Counted from the stretch's first letter, positions 17,523-26,497 are shown. The stretch is 64,000 bases of DNA from Cellulomonas chengniuliangii (GCF_024508335.1 NZ_CP101988.1:1798001-1862000); one strand, 5' to 3'. Numbers and translations are program-made. Notes: generated by a model not told the origin, from the letters alone.

Positions 17523-18569
17523 TCAGGCGACCGCGGCCCGCAGGGCGTCGAGGAAGTCGTCCACGTCCTGCGGGGTCGTGTCGAACGCGCACATCCAGCG
17601 CACCTCGCCGGTGGCGGGGTTCCAGTCGTAGAACCGGCGGTACTCGCGCAGCCGGTCGGCGGCGCCAGGCGGCAGCACGGCGAAGACCGCGTTCGACTGC
17701 GTGGGCTGCGTGATCCGCACCCCGGCGACGGCACGCGCGCCCTCGCTCAGGCGGGCAGCCATCGCGTTGGCGTGCGAGGCCGATCGCTGCCACAGGTCCC
17801 CGTCGAACAGGGCCACCAGCTGCGCCGAGACGAAGCGCATCTTCGAGGCGAGCTGCATGTCGAGCTTGCGCAGGTAGTCGATGCCCGTGACGGCCTCGGG
17901 ATCGAGGACGACGACGGCCTCCCCCATCATCAGCCCGTTCTTGGTGCCGCCAAGCGACAGCACGTCGACCCCGACGTCCGTGGTCAACGCCCGCAGGGGG
18001 ACGCCGAGGGAGGCGGCCGCGTTGGCCAGCCGCGAGCCGTCGAGGTGCAGGCGCATCCCCAGGCTGTGCGCCTGGTCGGCCAGGTCGCGGATCTCCTGCG
18101 GGGTGTACACCGTGCCGAGCTCGGTGGCTTGGGTGATCGACACCACGCCGGGCTGGGCGCGGTGCGTGTCGCCCCAGCCCCAGGCCTGCCGGGCGACGAG
18201 CTCGGGGGTGAGCTTGCCGTCGGGCGACGGCGTGGTCAGCAGCTTGAGTCCGCCAACGCGCTCGGGGGCGCCGTTCTCATCGGTGTTGATGTGCGCGCTG
18301 TCCGCGCACACCACCGCTCCCCACCGCGGGAGCATCGACTGCAGAGACAGCACATTCGCCCCGGTCCCGTTGAACACCGGGTAGCCGAGGGCAGCGGACC
18401 CGAACTGACGTCGCAGGACGTCCTGGAGTCGCGCGGTCCATTCGTCGTCGCCGTAAGCCACCTGGTGCCCGCCGTTGGCCTCGGCCAGGAGGTCCATCAC
18501 CTCGGGGTGGACACCCGCGTAGTTGTCGGAGGCGAAGTCGCGTCGGGCGGTGTCGTGGGTCGCTGTCAC
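17523..18569 (-). CDS. Low-specificity threonine aldolase / beta-eliminating lyase family
   Basis: 348-residue PLP enzyme of fold type I, expected to cleave threonine or allo-threonine to glycine and acetaldehyde. Begins at GTG 18569 (MTATHDTARRDFASDNYAGV). Seen: ASDNYAGVHPEVM, YGDDEWTARLQD, VFNGTGANVLSLQSM, ADSAHINTDE, the Asp motif LHLDGSRLANAAASLGV, and the PLP lysine in LSLGGTKNGLMMGEAVV. Length and motifs fit the aldolase family; substrate preference is not visible. It starts 35 bases after the Zur gene on the same strand, so the two may be cotranscribed. Confidence 0.87.
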   Translation of the reverse strand: MTATHDTARRDFASDNYAGVHPEVMDLLAEANGGHQVAYGDDEWTARLQDVLRRQFGSAALGYPVFNGTGANVLSLQSMLPRWGAVVCADSAHINTDENGAPERVGGLKLLTTPSPDGKLTPELVARQAWGWGDTHRAQPGVVSITQATELGTVYTPQEIRDLADQAHSLGMRLHLDGSRLANAAASLGVPLRALTTDVGVDVLSLGGTKNGLMMGEAVVVLDPEAVTGIDYLRKLDMQLASKMRFVSAQLVALFDGDLWQRSASHANAMAARLSEGARAVAGVRITQPTQSNAVFAVLPPGAADRLREYRRFYDWNPATGEVRWMCAFDTTPQDVDDFLDALRAAVA

Positions 18570-18604
18570 CGGGTCATTGTGCCGGAGACGCGTGGGCGAT
18601 GGGC

Positions 18605-19066
18605 TCAGGCCCGGCCCTCGGGGGCCGGTGGCGCCGCCAGCTCTGCCGAGGCGCGCGCCCGTGCCTCGGCCTCCGCGGCGCGGCACTCCGCGCAGGTGCC
18701 GACCAACTCGATCGTGTGCTCGACGTCGGCGAAGTCGTGCGACGCGGCGACCTGGTCGGCCCAGGCCTCGGTGCCCGGCCCGTCGATCTCGACCGCGCGC
18801 CCGCAGTGCCGGCAGACGAGGTGGTGATGGTGGCTGCGGCGCTCGCACCGGCGGTAGACCGCCTCGCCGTCCGGCGACCGGAGGACGTCGACCTCGCCGC
18901 TCTCGCTCAGCGTCTGCACCGCGCGGTACACGGTGGCCAGGCCCACGCTCGAACCGCGCGCCCGAAGCAGCTCATGAAGCTGCTGCGCGCTGCGGAACTC
19001 GTCGAGCCCGTCGAGCAGTGCGATCACCTCGGCGCGCTGCCGCGTGTTGCGCTGCACCACCGTCAT
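18605..19066 (-). CDS. zur: Fur-family zinc-type repressor (Zur-like)
   Basis: 153 residues from ATG 19066, chosen because GGAGGT lies five bases upstream; the frame runs 14 codons further without similarity. DNA-binding part: TRQRAEVIALLDGLDEFRSA, LHELLRARGSSVGLATVYRA. Metal sites: RRSHHHHLVCRHCGRAVEI (His-rich stretch and CxxC) and a second GTCAECRA CxxC pair for the structural zinc. The HHHH-LVC-x2-C pattern is typical of actinobacterial Zur rather than iron Fur, but metal identity is inferred. No znu transporter lies nearby. Confidence 0.85.
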   Translation of the reverse strand: MTVVQRNTRQRAEVIALLDGLDEFRSAQQLHELLRARGSSVGLATVYRAVQTLSESGEVDVLRSPDGEAVYRRCERRSHHHHLVCRHCGRAVEIDGPGTEAWADQVAASHDFADVEHTIELVGTCAECRAAEAEARARASAELAAPPAPEGRA

Positions 19067-19167
19067 CAGACCTCCGCTTGACTGCCACCGCTCGACGCGC
19101 CCTCGCACGTGCCCGGCCAGTCTAGGCGACCCTTCCGCGGCGCCACGGCCTGGCTGCCAGACGTGAG

Positions 19168-19201
19168 GAAGCCCCCCACCGCGACTGCGGCGAGGGGCTT
19201 C
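19168..19201 (-). terminator. Terminator of the HU gene
   Basis: GAAGCCCC (19168-19175) pairs with GGGGCTTC (19194-19201), with an inner CCGC/GCGG extension. It lies 17 bases beyond the HU stop codon on the minus strand. Confidence 0.7.
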
Positions 19202-19218
19202 GTCAGAGTGCTGCTGCC

Positions 19219-19503
19219 TTACTTGGCGGCCACGGCGCGCTTGAGGGCGCTGCCCGCCGTCAGCTTCACGCGGAAGCCGGCGGGGATCTCGAGCTTCTCA
19301 CCCGTCTGCGGGTTGATGCCCGTGCGCGCGGCACGGTCGGCGCGCGACACCGCGAGCAGGCCGGGGATGGTGACGCTCTCGCCGGCGGCAAGCTGCTCGA
19401 CCAGGACCTCCTGGAAGGCCTTGAGCGCCGCGTCGGCGGCGGTGTTGGTCAGGCCGGCCTTGGCGGCGATGGCCTGGACGAGCTCGGTGCGGTTGACGCT
19501 CAC
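19219..19503 (-). CDS. hup: HU-family nucleoid protein
   Basis: 94-residue histone-like DNA-bending protein from GTG 19503, preceded by AAGGAG. Sequence VNRTELVQAIAAKAGLTNTA, LAAGESVTIPGLLAVSRADR, ARTGINPQTGEKLEIPAGFR and VKLTAGSALKRAV is a complete HU fold with the GRNPQTG-type DNA-binding arm (here RTGINPQTG). It lacks the long Lys/Ala-rich tail of mycobacterial HupB, so this is the short form. Confidence 0.93.
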   Translation of the reverse strand: MSVNRTELVQAIAAKAGLTNTAADAALKAFQEVLVEQLAAGESVTIPGLLAVSRADRAARTGINPQTGEKLEIPAGFRVKLTAGSALKRAVAAK

Positions 19504-19672
19504 GGGGATTGTGCTCCTTGTCGGTCGGGACGTGCGTGCCCGGGTGAGTGCCCCGGGCGACGGCGGAGACGGAAGGTAGAGAGTCCCGGACGGGCTCATC
19601 GACGCGTGTCCACCGCGGACGACCCTAACGGCCGTGGCGGTGTGCTCGCTGCCACGGCACGCCTGATCCTGC

Positions 19673-20722
19673 TCACACTCGGGCGGAGAGCCTGTCCAGC
19701 AGCTCGTCGAGCGGCCACGCGTCGATGACCCGATCCGCGTCCAGTCCGTGCGTGGCGGCGCGGTCGCACCCCGCGATCTGCCAGTCGAGTTGTCCGGGAG
19801 CGTGGGCGTCGGAGTCGATGGTGAACAGGCAGCCGAGCTCGATCGCCTGCTCGAACAGGGCGTGCGGCGGGTCGAGCCGGTCAGGGCGGCAGTTGACCTC
19901 GACCGCCACGCCGTTCTCCGCGCACGCGGACAGCACGGCCTCGGCGTCGAACTCGCTCGCCGGGCGCTGCCGCCGGCCGGTGAGCTGGCGGCCCGTGAGG
20001 TGCCCGAGCACGTCCACGTGCGGGTTGCCGACCGCGGCGACCATCCTCCGTGTCATGGCCGCCCGGTCCATCCGCAGCTTGGAGTGCACCGAGGCGACCA
20101 CCACGTCGAGCCTCGCGAGGAGTTCTGGGTCCTGGTCGAGCGAACCGTCGTCGAGGATGTCGACCTCGATCCCGGTGAGCACCCGGAACGGGGCGACCGC
20201 GCGGTTGAGCGCGGCGATCTGGTCGAGCTGGGCCCGCAGCCGCGCCGCGGACAGCCCGTTGGCCACCGTCAGGCGTGGCGAGTGGTCGGTGACCGCCATG
20301 TACTCATGCCCGATCTCGATCGCCGCGAGCACCATCTCCTGTATCGGTGACCCGCCGTCGCTGGCGTCGGTGTGAGTGTGCAGGTCGCCGCGCAGTCGCG
20401 CCCGCAGCGCGTCGCCCGGCCGAGGCTCACGACTGGCGGCGTCCTCCGCCTCGAGCCGTTCGAGGTACTCCACCGGCTCCCCGCGCGCCGCGGCCACCGC
20501 GATCGACGCCGTGCGGTCCCCGATCCCGGGCAGGTCGGTGAGCGAGTTCCCGTCGAGCCGAGCCTGCAACTCGTCGGCGTCCATCCGCTCGATGGCTCGT
20601 GCCGCGTGCCGGAACGCGTCGCTGCGGTAGGCGCTGGCCTGCGCCCGCTCGAGCAAGAAGGCAACGCGGCGGAGGGCGGCGACGGCGTCGGCCTGCGACG
20701 CGACCGCCTGCTTCGATCCCAT
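19673..20722 (-). CDS. PHP-domain phosphoesterase with HhH N-terminus (PolX C-half-like)
   Basis: 349 residues. N-terminal ~95 residues resemble the helix-hairpin-helix region of family-X polymerases (YRSDAFRHAARAIERMDADE, LTDLPGIGDRTASIAVAAAR). A PHP metal-dependent phosphoesterase domain follows, with the GDLHTHTDASDGG, AVTDHSPRL, GIEVDILDDG, VVASVHSKLRMD, EVNCRPDRLDPP and IDSDAHAPGQLDW motifs intact. The central polymerase palm is absent. The start lies 6 bases after the Ku stop on the same strand, so it is probably expressed with ku; a DNA-end processing role is inferred from that placement only. Confidence 0.82.
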   Translation of the reverse strand: MGSKQAVASQADAVAALRRVAFLLERAQASAYRSDAFRHAARAIERMDADELQARLDGNSLTDLPGIGDRTASIAVAAARGEPVEYLERLEAEDAASREPRPGDALRARLRGDLHTHTDASDGGSPIQEMVLAAIEIGHEYMAVTDHSPRLTVANGLSAARLRAQLDQIAALNRAVAPFRVLTGIEVDILDDGSLDQDPELLARLDVVVASVHSKLRMDRAAMTRRMVAAVGNPHVDVLGHLTGRQLTGRRQRPASEFDAEAVLSACAENGVAVEVNCRPDRLDPPHALFEQAIELGCLFTIDSDAHAPGQLDWQIAGCDRAATHGLDADRVIDAWPLDELLDRLSARV

Positions 20723-20728
20723 CGCAGG

Positions 20729-21841
20729 TCAGGATGCCCGGCGCTTGGCGCGCCGCGCTGTGCTGGAGGAGGCGCCGTCTCCCTCGTCCTGCTTCGCCGA
20801 ACTGCGGGACGCGGCGGGCTTGCCGGAGGCGGCCGCCTTCTTCCGCCCGCTGCCCCCACCGCGTCCTCCCCCGCGGGCCGGCGCTGCGCCCTCCGTGCCC
20901 GTGGCGCGCTCCTCGGCGGCCGTGTCCCCATCGGCGGAGGCCCCGGCGGACGTCTTCGCGCGACTGCCCCTCTTGGCCGTCGCGCGCTCCTTCGGCTCGG
21001 CGCCGGAGCCGCGGCCGCGGGACGTCCCCGCGGCCTGCTTCTCGGGACGCCCGCCCCGGGCCTTCTCGACGCTGCGCTGCAAGGCGGCGAGCAGGTCGAC
21101 CACCTCGGCGCCGTCGGAGTCCCGACGCCCAGCGCCCTCGACCTCGGGGACGCCCTGCGTGCTGCCAGCCGCGACCTTCGCCTCGATGAGGCTCTCGAGC
21201 GCGCCCTCGTACGAGTCCTCGAACCCGGAGGGGTCGAAGTCCGCGGCGAGGGACTCCACGAGGGAGGACGCCATCGCGAGCTCCTGGGGCCTGACCTGCA
21301 CGTCCCCCTCGAGCACGGGGAAGTCGGCGGCCCGCACCTCGTCCGGCCACAGGAGCGTCTGCAGGCAGATCACGTCGTCACGCACCCGCAGCACAGCCAT
21401 CGACTCGCGCTGCCGCAGGGCGACCTTGACCACCGCCATCCGCTCCGTGGTCGCCAGCGCCTCGCGCAGCAGCGCGTACGGCTTCACCGCGGTCCGCTCA
21501 GGCTCGAGGTAGTACGTCTTGGCCAGCAAGATCGGGTCGACCTGCTCCTGGGGGACGAACTCGACGACCTCGATCTCCCGCTCGGTGGCGAGCGGCAGCT
21601 GGGCTAAATCCTCGTCGGTGAGAATCACCAGCTCGCCGTCGGCCGTCTCGTAACCCTTGGCGATGTCCGTCATCTCCACCGACTCGCCGCACACGCTGCA
21701 GGTCTTGCGGTACCGGATGCGCCCACCGTCGGCGCGGTGCACCTGGTGCAGTGGAACCTGGTGCTCGCCGGTGGCGGCGTACAGCTTGACGGGGACGTTG
21801 ACCAGCCCGAAGGCCACCGCGCCCTTCCAGATCGCGCGCAC
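20729..21841 (-). CDS. ku: Non-homologous end-joining protein Ku
   Basis: 370 residues from GTG 21841 with GGGAGGTGG just upstream. Ku binds broken DNA ends and recruits LigD. The core begins VRAIWKGAVAFGLVNVPVKL and includes TCSVCGESVEMTDIAKGYE, LAKTYYLEPERTAVKPYALL, TERMAVVKVALRQRESMAVL and QTLLWPDEVRA. After ~260 residues a long Lys/Arg/Ala/Ser-rich tail extends to the end (KKAAASGKPAASRSSAKQ, TARRAKRRAS), as in actinobacterial Ku with DNA-binding C-terminal extensions. Divergent from the LigD-type genes across 91 bases. Confidence 0.95.
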   Translation of the reverse strand: MRAIWKGAVAFGLVNVPVKLYAATGEHQVPLHQVHRADGGRIRYRKTCSVCGESVEMTDIAKGYETADGELVILTDEDLAQLPLATEREIEVVEFVPQEQVDPILLAKTYYLEPERTAVKPYALLREALATTERMAVVKVALRQRESMAVLRVRDDVICLQTLLWPDEVRAADFPVLEGDVQVRPQELAMASSLVESLAADFDPSGFEDSYEGALESLIEAKVAAGSTQGVPEVEGAGRRDSDGAEVVDLLAALQRSVEKARGGRPEKQAAGTSRGRGSGAEPKERATAKRGSRAKTSAGASADGDTAAEERATGTEGAAPARGGGRGGGSGRKKAAASGKPAASRSSAKQDEGDGASSSTARRAKRRAS

Positions 21842-21932
21842 CGACGACCACCTCCCACTCAGCCCGCCGGGCGATCGCGCGGAGGAGGGCCCGAACGCGC
21901 GACGTCCCGGGTCATCTGGGCAGGATGGACCC

Positions 21933-22868
21933 GTGCAGCCCATGCTCGCCACCGGAGCGGACCCCAGCGCCGGACTCCCGTCCGGTCCCGAGTGGGCCTT
22001 CGAGGTCAAGTGGGACGGCGTGCGCGCGCTCGCGGACACCACCCGCGGGACGCTGCGGCTGCTCAGCCGCACGGAGCGGGACATCACCGTCGCCTACCCG
22101 GAGCTCGCGTCCCTGGCCTCCGTCCAAGGCGCCGTCCTGGACGGGGAAGTGGTCGCCATGTCCGGCGGCGTGCCGTCCTTCGAGGCGCTCGCGGAGCGCA
22201 TGCACGTGCGCGATCCCGCCCGCGCCGAGCGCCTCGCCCACGAGCTCCCCGTCTCCTACCTCGTGTTCGACGTCCTGAGCCTGTACGGCGTCGACGTCAC
22301 CCGACGGTCCTTCGACGAGCGCCGCGCCACGCTGGAGCGGATCACGCTGCCCCCGCCCGCGCAGCTCTCCCCCGTGTACGACGACGGCGACGAGCTCTGG
22401 CAGGTCACCCGGGAGCACGGCCTCGAAGGAGTCGTCGCCAAACGCCGGGCGTCCGTCTACCAGCCCGGCCGCCGGTCCCGCGACTGGGTCAAGGCCGCCC
22501 ACCGCACCACCCGCACGGCCCTCGTCGCAGGCTGGCGGCCGCCGACCGCCGGCGCCGGGGTCATCGGGGCGGTGCTGCTCGCCGCCCCCGACGAGGAGGG
22601 CCGGCTGCGGTACCTGGGCCGGGCAGGCAGCGGCATCGCCGGGCCGCTCGAGCGGCAGCTCGCCCACCTGCTCGGGCCGCTGCGCCAGGCCGCCAGCCCT
22701 CTCGACGACGCCGTCCCGCCGGTCGACGCGCGGGGCACGGTGTGGTGCGATCCGGTGGTGGGCGTCGACGTCGCGTACCTGCACCGCACCGCCGCGGGCC
22801 GGCTGCGCCACCCCGTCGTCCGCGGAGTGCGCGACGACACCGGCATCGACCCCTGGGAGGACCTGTGA
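21933..22868 (+). CDS. ligD: ATP-dependent DNA ligase (LigD ligase module as separate protein)
   Basis: 311 residues from GTG 21933 (ATG 21942 possible). Seals nicks in end joining. Motif I lysine is in FEVKWDGVRALAD; further motifs: LLSRTERDIT, LDGEVVAM, YLVFDVLSLYG, GLEGVVAKRRASVYQPGRRS, DWVKAAHR, then the OB-fold C-terminal part. In many bacteria ligase, polymerase and nuclease modules are one LigD chain; here ligase and polymerase are separate genes joined by a GTGA overlap, and no nuclease module is present in this locus. Confidence 0.92.
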   Translation: MQPMLATGADPSAGLPSGPEWAFEVKWDGVRALADTTRGTLRLLSRTERDITVAYPELASLASVQGAVLDGEVVAMSGGVPSFEALAERMHVRDPARAERLAHELPVSYLVFDVLSLYGVDVTRRSFDERRATLERITLPPPAQLSPVYDDGDELWQVTREHGLEGVVAKRRASVYQPGRRSRDWVKAAHRTTRTALVAGWRPPTAGAGVIGAVLLAAPDEEGRLRYLGRAGSGIAGPLERQLAHLLGPLRQAASPLDDAVPPVDARGTVWCDPVVGVDVAYLHRTAAGRLRHPVVRGVRDDTGIDPWEDL

Positions 22869-23749
22869 GCCCCGCAGACGACGTGCAAACCGTCGACGTC
22901 GACGGCCAGCGGGTGCGGCTGACGCACCTGGACCGTGTCATGTACCCGTCAGTCCAGATGACGAAGGCCGAGGTGATCCAGTACGTCACGCAGGTCGCGC
23001 CCGCGCTGCTCGGCCAGCTGCGCGACCGGCCGGTCACGAGGATCCGCTTCCCCGAGGGCGTCGACGGCGAGCGGTTCTTCGAGAAGAACATCCCCGCGGG
23101 CGCCCCGGAGTGGGTCCGCCGGCAGACGCTGCCCGCCGCCCCCGGCACGGACGACGAGGGCAAGGACCTCACCTACCCCTTCCTCGACGACCTGGCCGGG
23201 CTCGTCTGGGCCGCCAACCAGGGCGCCCTCGAGCTCCACACCCCGCAGTGGCAGGTCGGCCCCCGCGGCGGGATACGCCCGCCCGACCGCCTCGTCATCG
23301 ACCTCGACCCCGGCCCGCCCGCCGGACTCGACGAGTGCGCCCGGGTGGCCCACATCGTCGCCGACCGACTCGCTGAGGACGGGCTGACCACTGTTCCCGT
23401 CACCTCCGGCAGCAAGGGCATGCAGCTGTACGCCCCGCTGCCGGGCCGGCGCGGAGCGATGGAGGTGCGGGAGTACGCCAAGGCGCTCGCGCACGAGCTC
23501 GCGTCTGCCCACCCCCGCCTGATCGTGGCCCTGATGCGCAAGGACATCCGCGGCGGCAAGGTGCTCCTGGACTGGTCGCAGAACCACCCGTCGAAGACCA
23601 CGATCACCCCCTACTCACTGCGGGGCAGGGAGTTGCCGGCCGTCGCCGCTCCGCGCCGCTGGGAGGAGATCGAGCCCGGCCTGGCCCAGCTCGGCCCCGA
23701 CGAGGTCGTGCGCCGTCTGGCGGAGGACGGCGACCCGCTGGCGCCCTGA
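22865..23749 (+). CDS. ligD: LigD-type polymerase/primase (AEP) module
   Basis: 294 residues from GTG 22865, overlapping the ligase stop (GTGA). Archaeo-eukaryotic primase fold that fills gaps, often with ribonucleotides, at NHEJ ends. Seen: LTHLDRVMYPSVQMTKAEVI, RFPEGVDGERFFEKNIPAGA, the catalytic VIDLDPGPPAGLDE (DxD), SGSKGMQLYAPLPG, and KVLLDWSQNHPSKTTITPYS with the third metal Asp. Completes a three-gene NHEJ set with ku and the ligase. Confidence 0.92.
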   Translation: MSPADDVQTVDVDGQRVRLTHLDRVMYPSVQMTKAEVIQYVTQVAPALLGQLRDRPVTRIRFPEGVDGERFFEKNIPAGAPEWVRRQTLPAAPGTDDEGKDLTYPFLDDLAGLVWAANQGALELHTPQWQVGPRGGIRPPDRLVIDLDPGPPAGLDECARVAHIVADRLAEDGLTTVPVTSGSKGMQLYAPLPGRRGAMEVREYAKALAHELASAHPRLIVALMRKDIRGGKVLLDWSQNHPSKTTITPYSLRGRELPAVAAPRRWEEIEPGLAQLGPDEVVRRLAEDGDPLAP

Positions 23750-23797
23750 GCGGCCAGATCGCACGCGCCGCCGCATCGGCGCTGGCATGCTCGCCCT

Positions 23798-24481
23798 ATG
23801 TTCGAGATCCTCGCCGGGACGGGCCTCGCCACCGCGGCGGGCCTCAACGCCTACGTGCCGCTGCTCGTGCTCGGCGCGTTGGCCCGCTGGACCGACCTGA
23901 TCAGCACGCCCTCCGGTTGGGAGTGGCTCACCGACGGCTGGGTCCTCACCGCGCTGGGCGCCCTGCTCCTGCTGGAGGTCGTCGCGGACAAGATCCCCGG
24001 CGTGGACCACGTCAACGACGTGGTGCAGACGATCGTGCGACCTGGCGCCGGCGGCATCGCCTTCGGCGCCGGCATGGGCACCCAAGATGTCGTCGTCACC
24101 GACCCAGGTGGGTTCGTGGCCTCCGGGCAGTGGGTCCCGGTGGCCGTGGGGATCGCCCTGGCGCTCGCGGTCCATGCCGCGAAGGCGCTTGCACGGCCGT
24201 TGGTCAACGCGGCGACGTTCGGGCTGGGCGCCCCGCTGCTCAGCGCCGCCGAGGACGCGGCCAGCGTCACGCTCTCGCTGGCCGCGCTGCTAGCGCCGCT
24301 GCTGGTCGTGGGCCTGATCGCGACAGGCGTCCTGGCCTGGTGGCGCTGGCGCCGCTCCCGGGCCTCGGCAGCCCAGGGCGAGCCGCCAGCGGATGCGCCT
24401 TCCGCGAAGGTGCGGCAGCGTGGGGGCCGCACGGTCCCGCCACCCGCGGTGGCCGAGAACGCGAAGGAAGGATCCACATGA
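23798..24481 (+). CDS. DUF4126 membrane protein
   Basis: 227 residues, mostly hydrophobic: MFEILAGTGLATAAGLNAYV, PLLVLGALARWTDLI, VLTALGALLLLEVVADKIPG, VDHVNDVVQTIVRPGAGGIA, two to three further helices, then a hydrophilic tail from about residue 185. The DKIPGVDHVNDxVQTxVRP signature is typical of DUF4126 proteins; function unknown. Its last codons overlap the Dps start (ATGA), so the two are translationally coupled. Confidence 0.85.
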   Translation: MFEILAGTGLATAAGLNAYVPLLVLGALARWTDLISTPSGWEWLTDGWVLTALGALLLLEVVADKIPGVDHVNDVVQTIVRPGAGGIAFGAGMGTQDVVVTDPGGFVASGQWVPVAVGIALALAVHAAKALARPLVNAATFGLGAPLLSAAEDAASVTLSLAALLAPLLVVGLIATGVLAWWRWRRSRASAAQGEPPADAPSAKVRQRGGRTVPPPAVAENAKEGST

Positions 24482-25050
24482 TGGCCCGCTCCGACCTGCC
24501 CAAGTACACCGTCCCCGGCCTCACCCCCGAGGAGGGCGCCGCCACGGCCGCGATCTTGCAGGATCGGCTGAACTCTCTGAACGACCTGGCGTTGACGCTC
24601 AAGCACATCCACTGGAACGTCGTCGGCCCCCAGTTCATCGCGGTGCACGAGATGCTCGACCCGCAGGTGGACGCGGTGCGGGAGATGGTCGACGAGACGG
24701 CTGAGCGGATCGCCACGCTCGGGGTCGCGCCCGAGGGCACGCCCGGGTTCATCGTCAAGAACCGCACGTGGGACGACTACGCGATCGGTCGCGCTGGGGC
24801 GATCGATCACCTGGGCGCCCTCGACGAGGTGTACGACGGCGTTATCTCCTCGCACCGCACGGCCATGGAGGAGACGGAGAAGCTCGACGACGTGACGAAC
24901 GACCTGATCGTCGGCCAGCTTCGCCAGCTCGAGTTGTTCCAGTGGTTCGTCCGCGCCCACCTGGAATCGGCGGGCGGCCGTCTCAGCACACAGGGCGCCG
25001 AGACGGAGAAGCAGGCGGCCAGCAAGGCGGGGGCCGCCGCGAAGCGCTGA
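24478..25050 (+). CDS. dps: Dps-family ferritin-like DNA-protection protein
   Basis: 190 residues from ATG 24478 (ATG 24481 next to it), with GAAGGAAGG upstream. Oxidises and stores iron, protecting DNA in starvation. The ferroxidase motif at the dimer interface is present: LKHIHWNVVGPQFIAVHEML with the following DPQVDAVREMVDETAERIA. Helices LGALDEVYDGVISSHRTAME and LDDVTNDLIVGQLRQLELFQ complete the four-helix bundle. The Lys/Ala-rich C-terminus (EKQAASKAGAAAKR) could bind DNA. Confidence 0.92.
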   Translation: MMARSDLPKYTVPGLTPEEGAATAAILQDRLNSLNDLALTLKHIHWNVVGPQFIAVHEMLDPQVDAVREMVDETAERIATLGVAPEGTPGFIVKNRTWDDYAIGRAGAIDHLGALDEVYDGVISSHRTAMEETEKLDDVTNDLIVGQLRQLELFQWFVRAHLESAGGRLSTQGAETEKQAASKAGAAAKR

Positions 25051-25065
25051 CCTCGCACAGTCGGA

Positions 25066-25106
25066 GGGCCCGGCCGCTCCCCTTTCGGGGGCGGCCGGGC
25101 CCTTTC
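25066..25106 (+). terminator. Rho-independent terminator after dps
   Basis: GGGCCCGGCCGCTCCCC (25066-25082), loop TTTC, then GGGGGCGGCCGGGCCC (25087-25102), followed by TTTCT. One mismatch in a 16-17 bp stem; the strongest canonical terminator in the window. Confidence 0.85.
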
Positions 25107-25178
25107 TCGTGTGCTGGCACCTTGGGCCGTGGAGCGCGGCGGAGGCGGCACGGGCACGAGCCGGCGCCGCGCCCGGCG

Positions 25179-25388
25179 TCACAGGCGCTCGGGGTCGTCC
25201 CACTCGTCGTTGCTCGAGATCGACTCGTCATCCGGTCGGAGCTCGACCGCGCGCAGGGATCGGGGGGCTCCGGCGGGGTCGCCACCCGAGCGGGCGTCCT
25301 CTGCGTGGACCTCGTCCTCTGACGGGCGGCGGACGGCGATCCGCTCGGCTGCCGGGTCGGACGTGAGGTTCCTCTGGTCGCGCGTCAT
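25179..25388 (-). CDS. Small acidic hypothetical protein
   Basis: 69 residues from ATG 25388, hydrophilic, rich in Asp/Glu/Arg/Ser, ending DDESISSNDEWDDPERL. No domain recognised. Support is limited: the composition is protein-like, it does not overlap another gene, and it sits in an otherwise empty 430-base stretch, divergent from pirin. Could be spurious. Confidence 0.45.
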   Translation of the reverse strand: MTRDQRNLTSDPAAERIAVRRPSEDEVHAEDARSGGDPAGAPRSLRAVELRPDDESISSNDEWDDPERL

Positions 25389-25479
25389 GCTGAGGTTCTA
25401 CCCCGTGCGCCTGGGCGTCGCATCCCGGCGCGGGGCGCTGCGGGCCTGTGGCCCGACTCCCCAATGGCACAGTGGTCGG

Positions 25480-26445
25480 GTGACGAACCTCGAGACGCAG
25501 CCTCAGGAGTCCGAGCTCCACGCCGACCAGCCCGGGCAACAGGGCTCGGGCGTCCAGCTCCTCGAGCCCCGGGAGGTGCCGCTCGGTGGCGTCCGGGGGA
25601 TGCGCGTGCGACGCACGCTCCCCCAGCGCGGCCTGCCCATGGTCGGCGCGTGGTGCTTCCTGGACGAGTTCGGGCCGGTGGACGTCGATATGCGGGTGCT
25701 GCCGCATCCGCACACCGGCCTGCAGACCGTCACCTGGCCGCTCGTCGGGGAGATCCGCCACCGTGACAGCGCGGGCAGCGACGTGGTGGTCCGGCCCGGC
25801 CAGCTCAACCTGATGACGGCGGGCCGCGGGGTCGCGCACTCCGAGATGTCCCTGGGCGACCGGCCCCTCCTGCACGGCGTCCAGTTGTGGATCGCGCTGC
25901 CGTCCGCGGCCGCGGACATCACCCCCCGGTTCGAGCAGCACACCGACCTCCCGGTGCTGGCCCACGACGGGCTGCGCGCGACGGTGCTCGTCGGGGAGCT
26001 CGAGGGGGCGCGCTCAGCCGCGACCGTGCACAGCCCTCTGATTGGCGTGGAGCTGGCGTTGTCCCCGGGGGCCTCGACCGCGCTGCCGTTGCGGCCCGGG
26101 TTCGAGCACGCGCTCCTCGTGCTCGACGGCGCCCTCGAGGCGGACGGGGTCCGCCAGGCGCCGGGGCCACTGCGCCACCTCGCCACCGGGCTAGGCCGGT
26201 TGGCTCTGCGCTCGGAGCACGGCGCGCGGGCGCTGCTGATCGGCGGCGAGCCCTTCGCGGAAGACCTCGTCATGTGGTGGAACTTCCTGGGGCGCAGCCA
26301 CGCCGACATCCTCGAGGCCCGCGACGACTGGGAGCGGCGCGACGGGACGAGGTTCGGCGCGGTGGCCGGCCACGGCGACGCGCGCATCCCCGCGCCGGAC
26401 CTCCCCCGCGTCCGGCTGACCCCGCGCCGCCGGCGCCGCCCCTGA
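25480..26445 (+). CDS. Pirin-family cupin protein
   Basis: 321 residues from GTG 25480. Two cupin folds: the N-terminal pirin domain has RTLPQRGLPMVGAWCFLDEF, the metal-binding HPHTGLQTVTWPLVGEIRHRD and LNLMTAGRGVAHSE; the C-terminal half shows LALSPGASTALPLRPGFEHA and LLIGGEPFAEDLVMWWNFLG. Pirins are iron-binding; some act as quercetinases or bind enzymes to regulate metabolism, but no partner is indicated here. Confidence 0.88.
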   Translation: MTNLETQPQESELHADQPGQQGSGVQLLEPREVPLGGVRGMRVRRTLPQRGLPMVGAWCFLDEFGPVDVDMRVLPHPHTGLQTVTWPLVGEIRHRDSAGSDVVVRPGQLNLMTAGRGVAHSEMSLGDRPLLHGVQLWIALPSAAADITPRFEQHTDLPVLAHDGLRATVLVGELEGARSAATVHSPLIGVELALSPGASTALPLRPGFEHALLVLDGALEADGVRQAPGPLRHLATGLGRLALRSEHGARALLIGGEPFAEDLVMWWNFLGRSHADILEARDDWERRDGTRFGAVAGHGDARIPAPDLPRVRLTPRRRRRP

Positions 26446-26497
26446 CGCCTCGACCTCACGATCGCCCGCGCCGATGACGGAGGCCGGTCGTGCGGCG

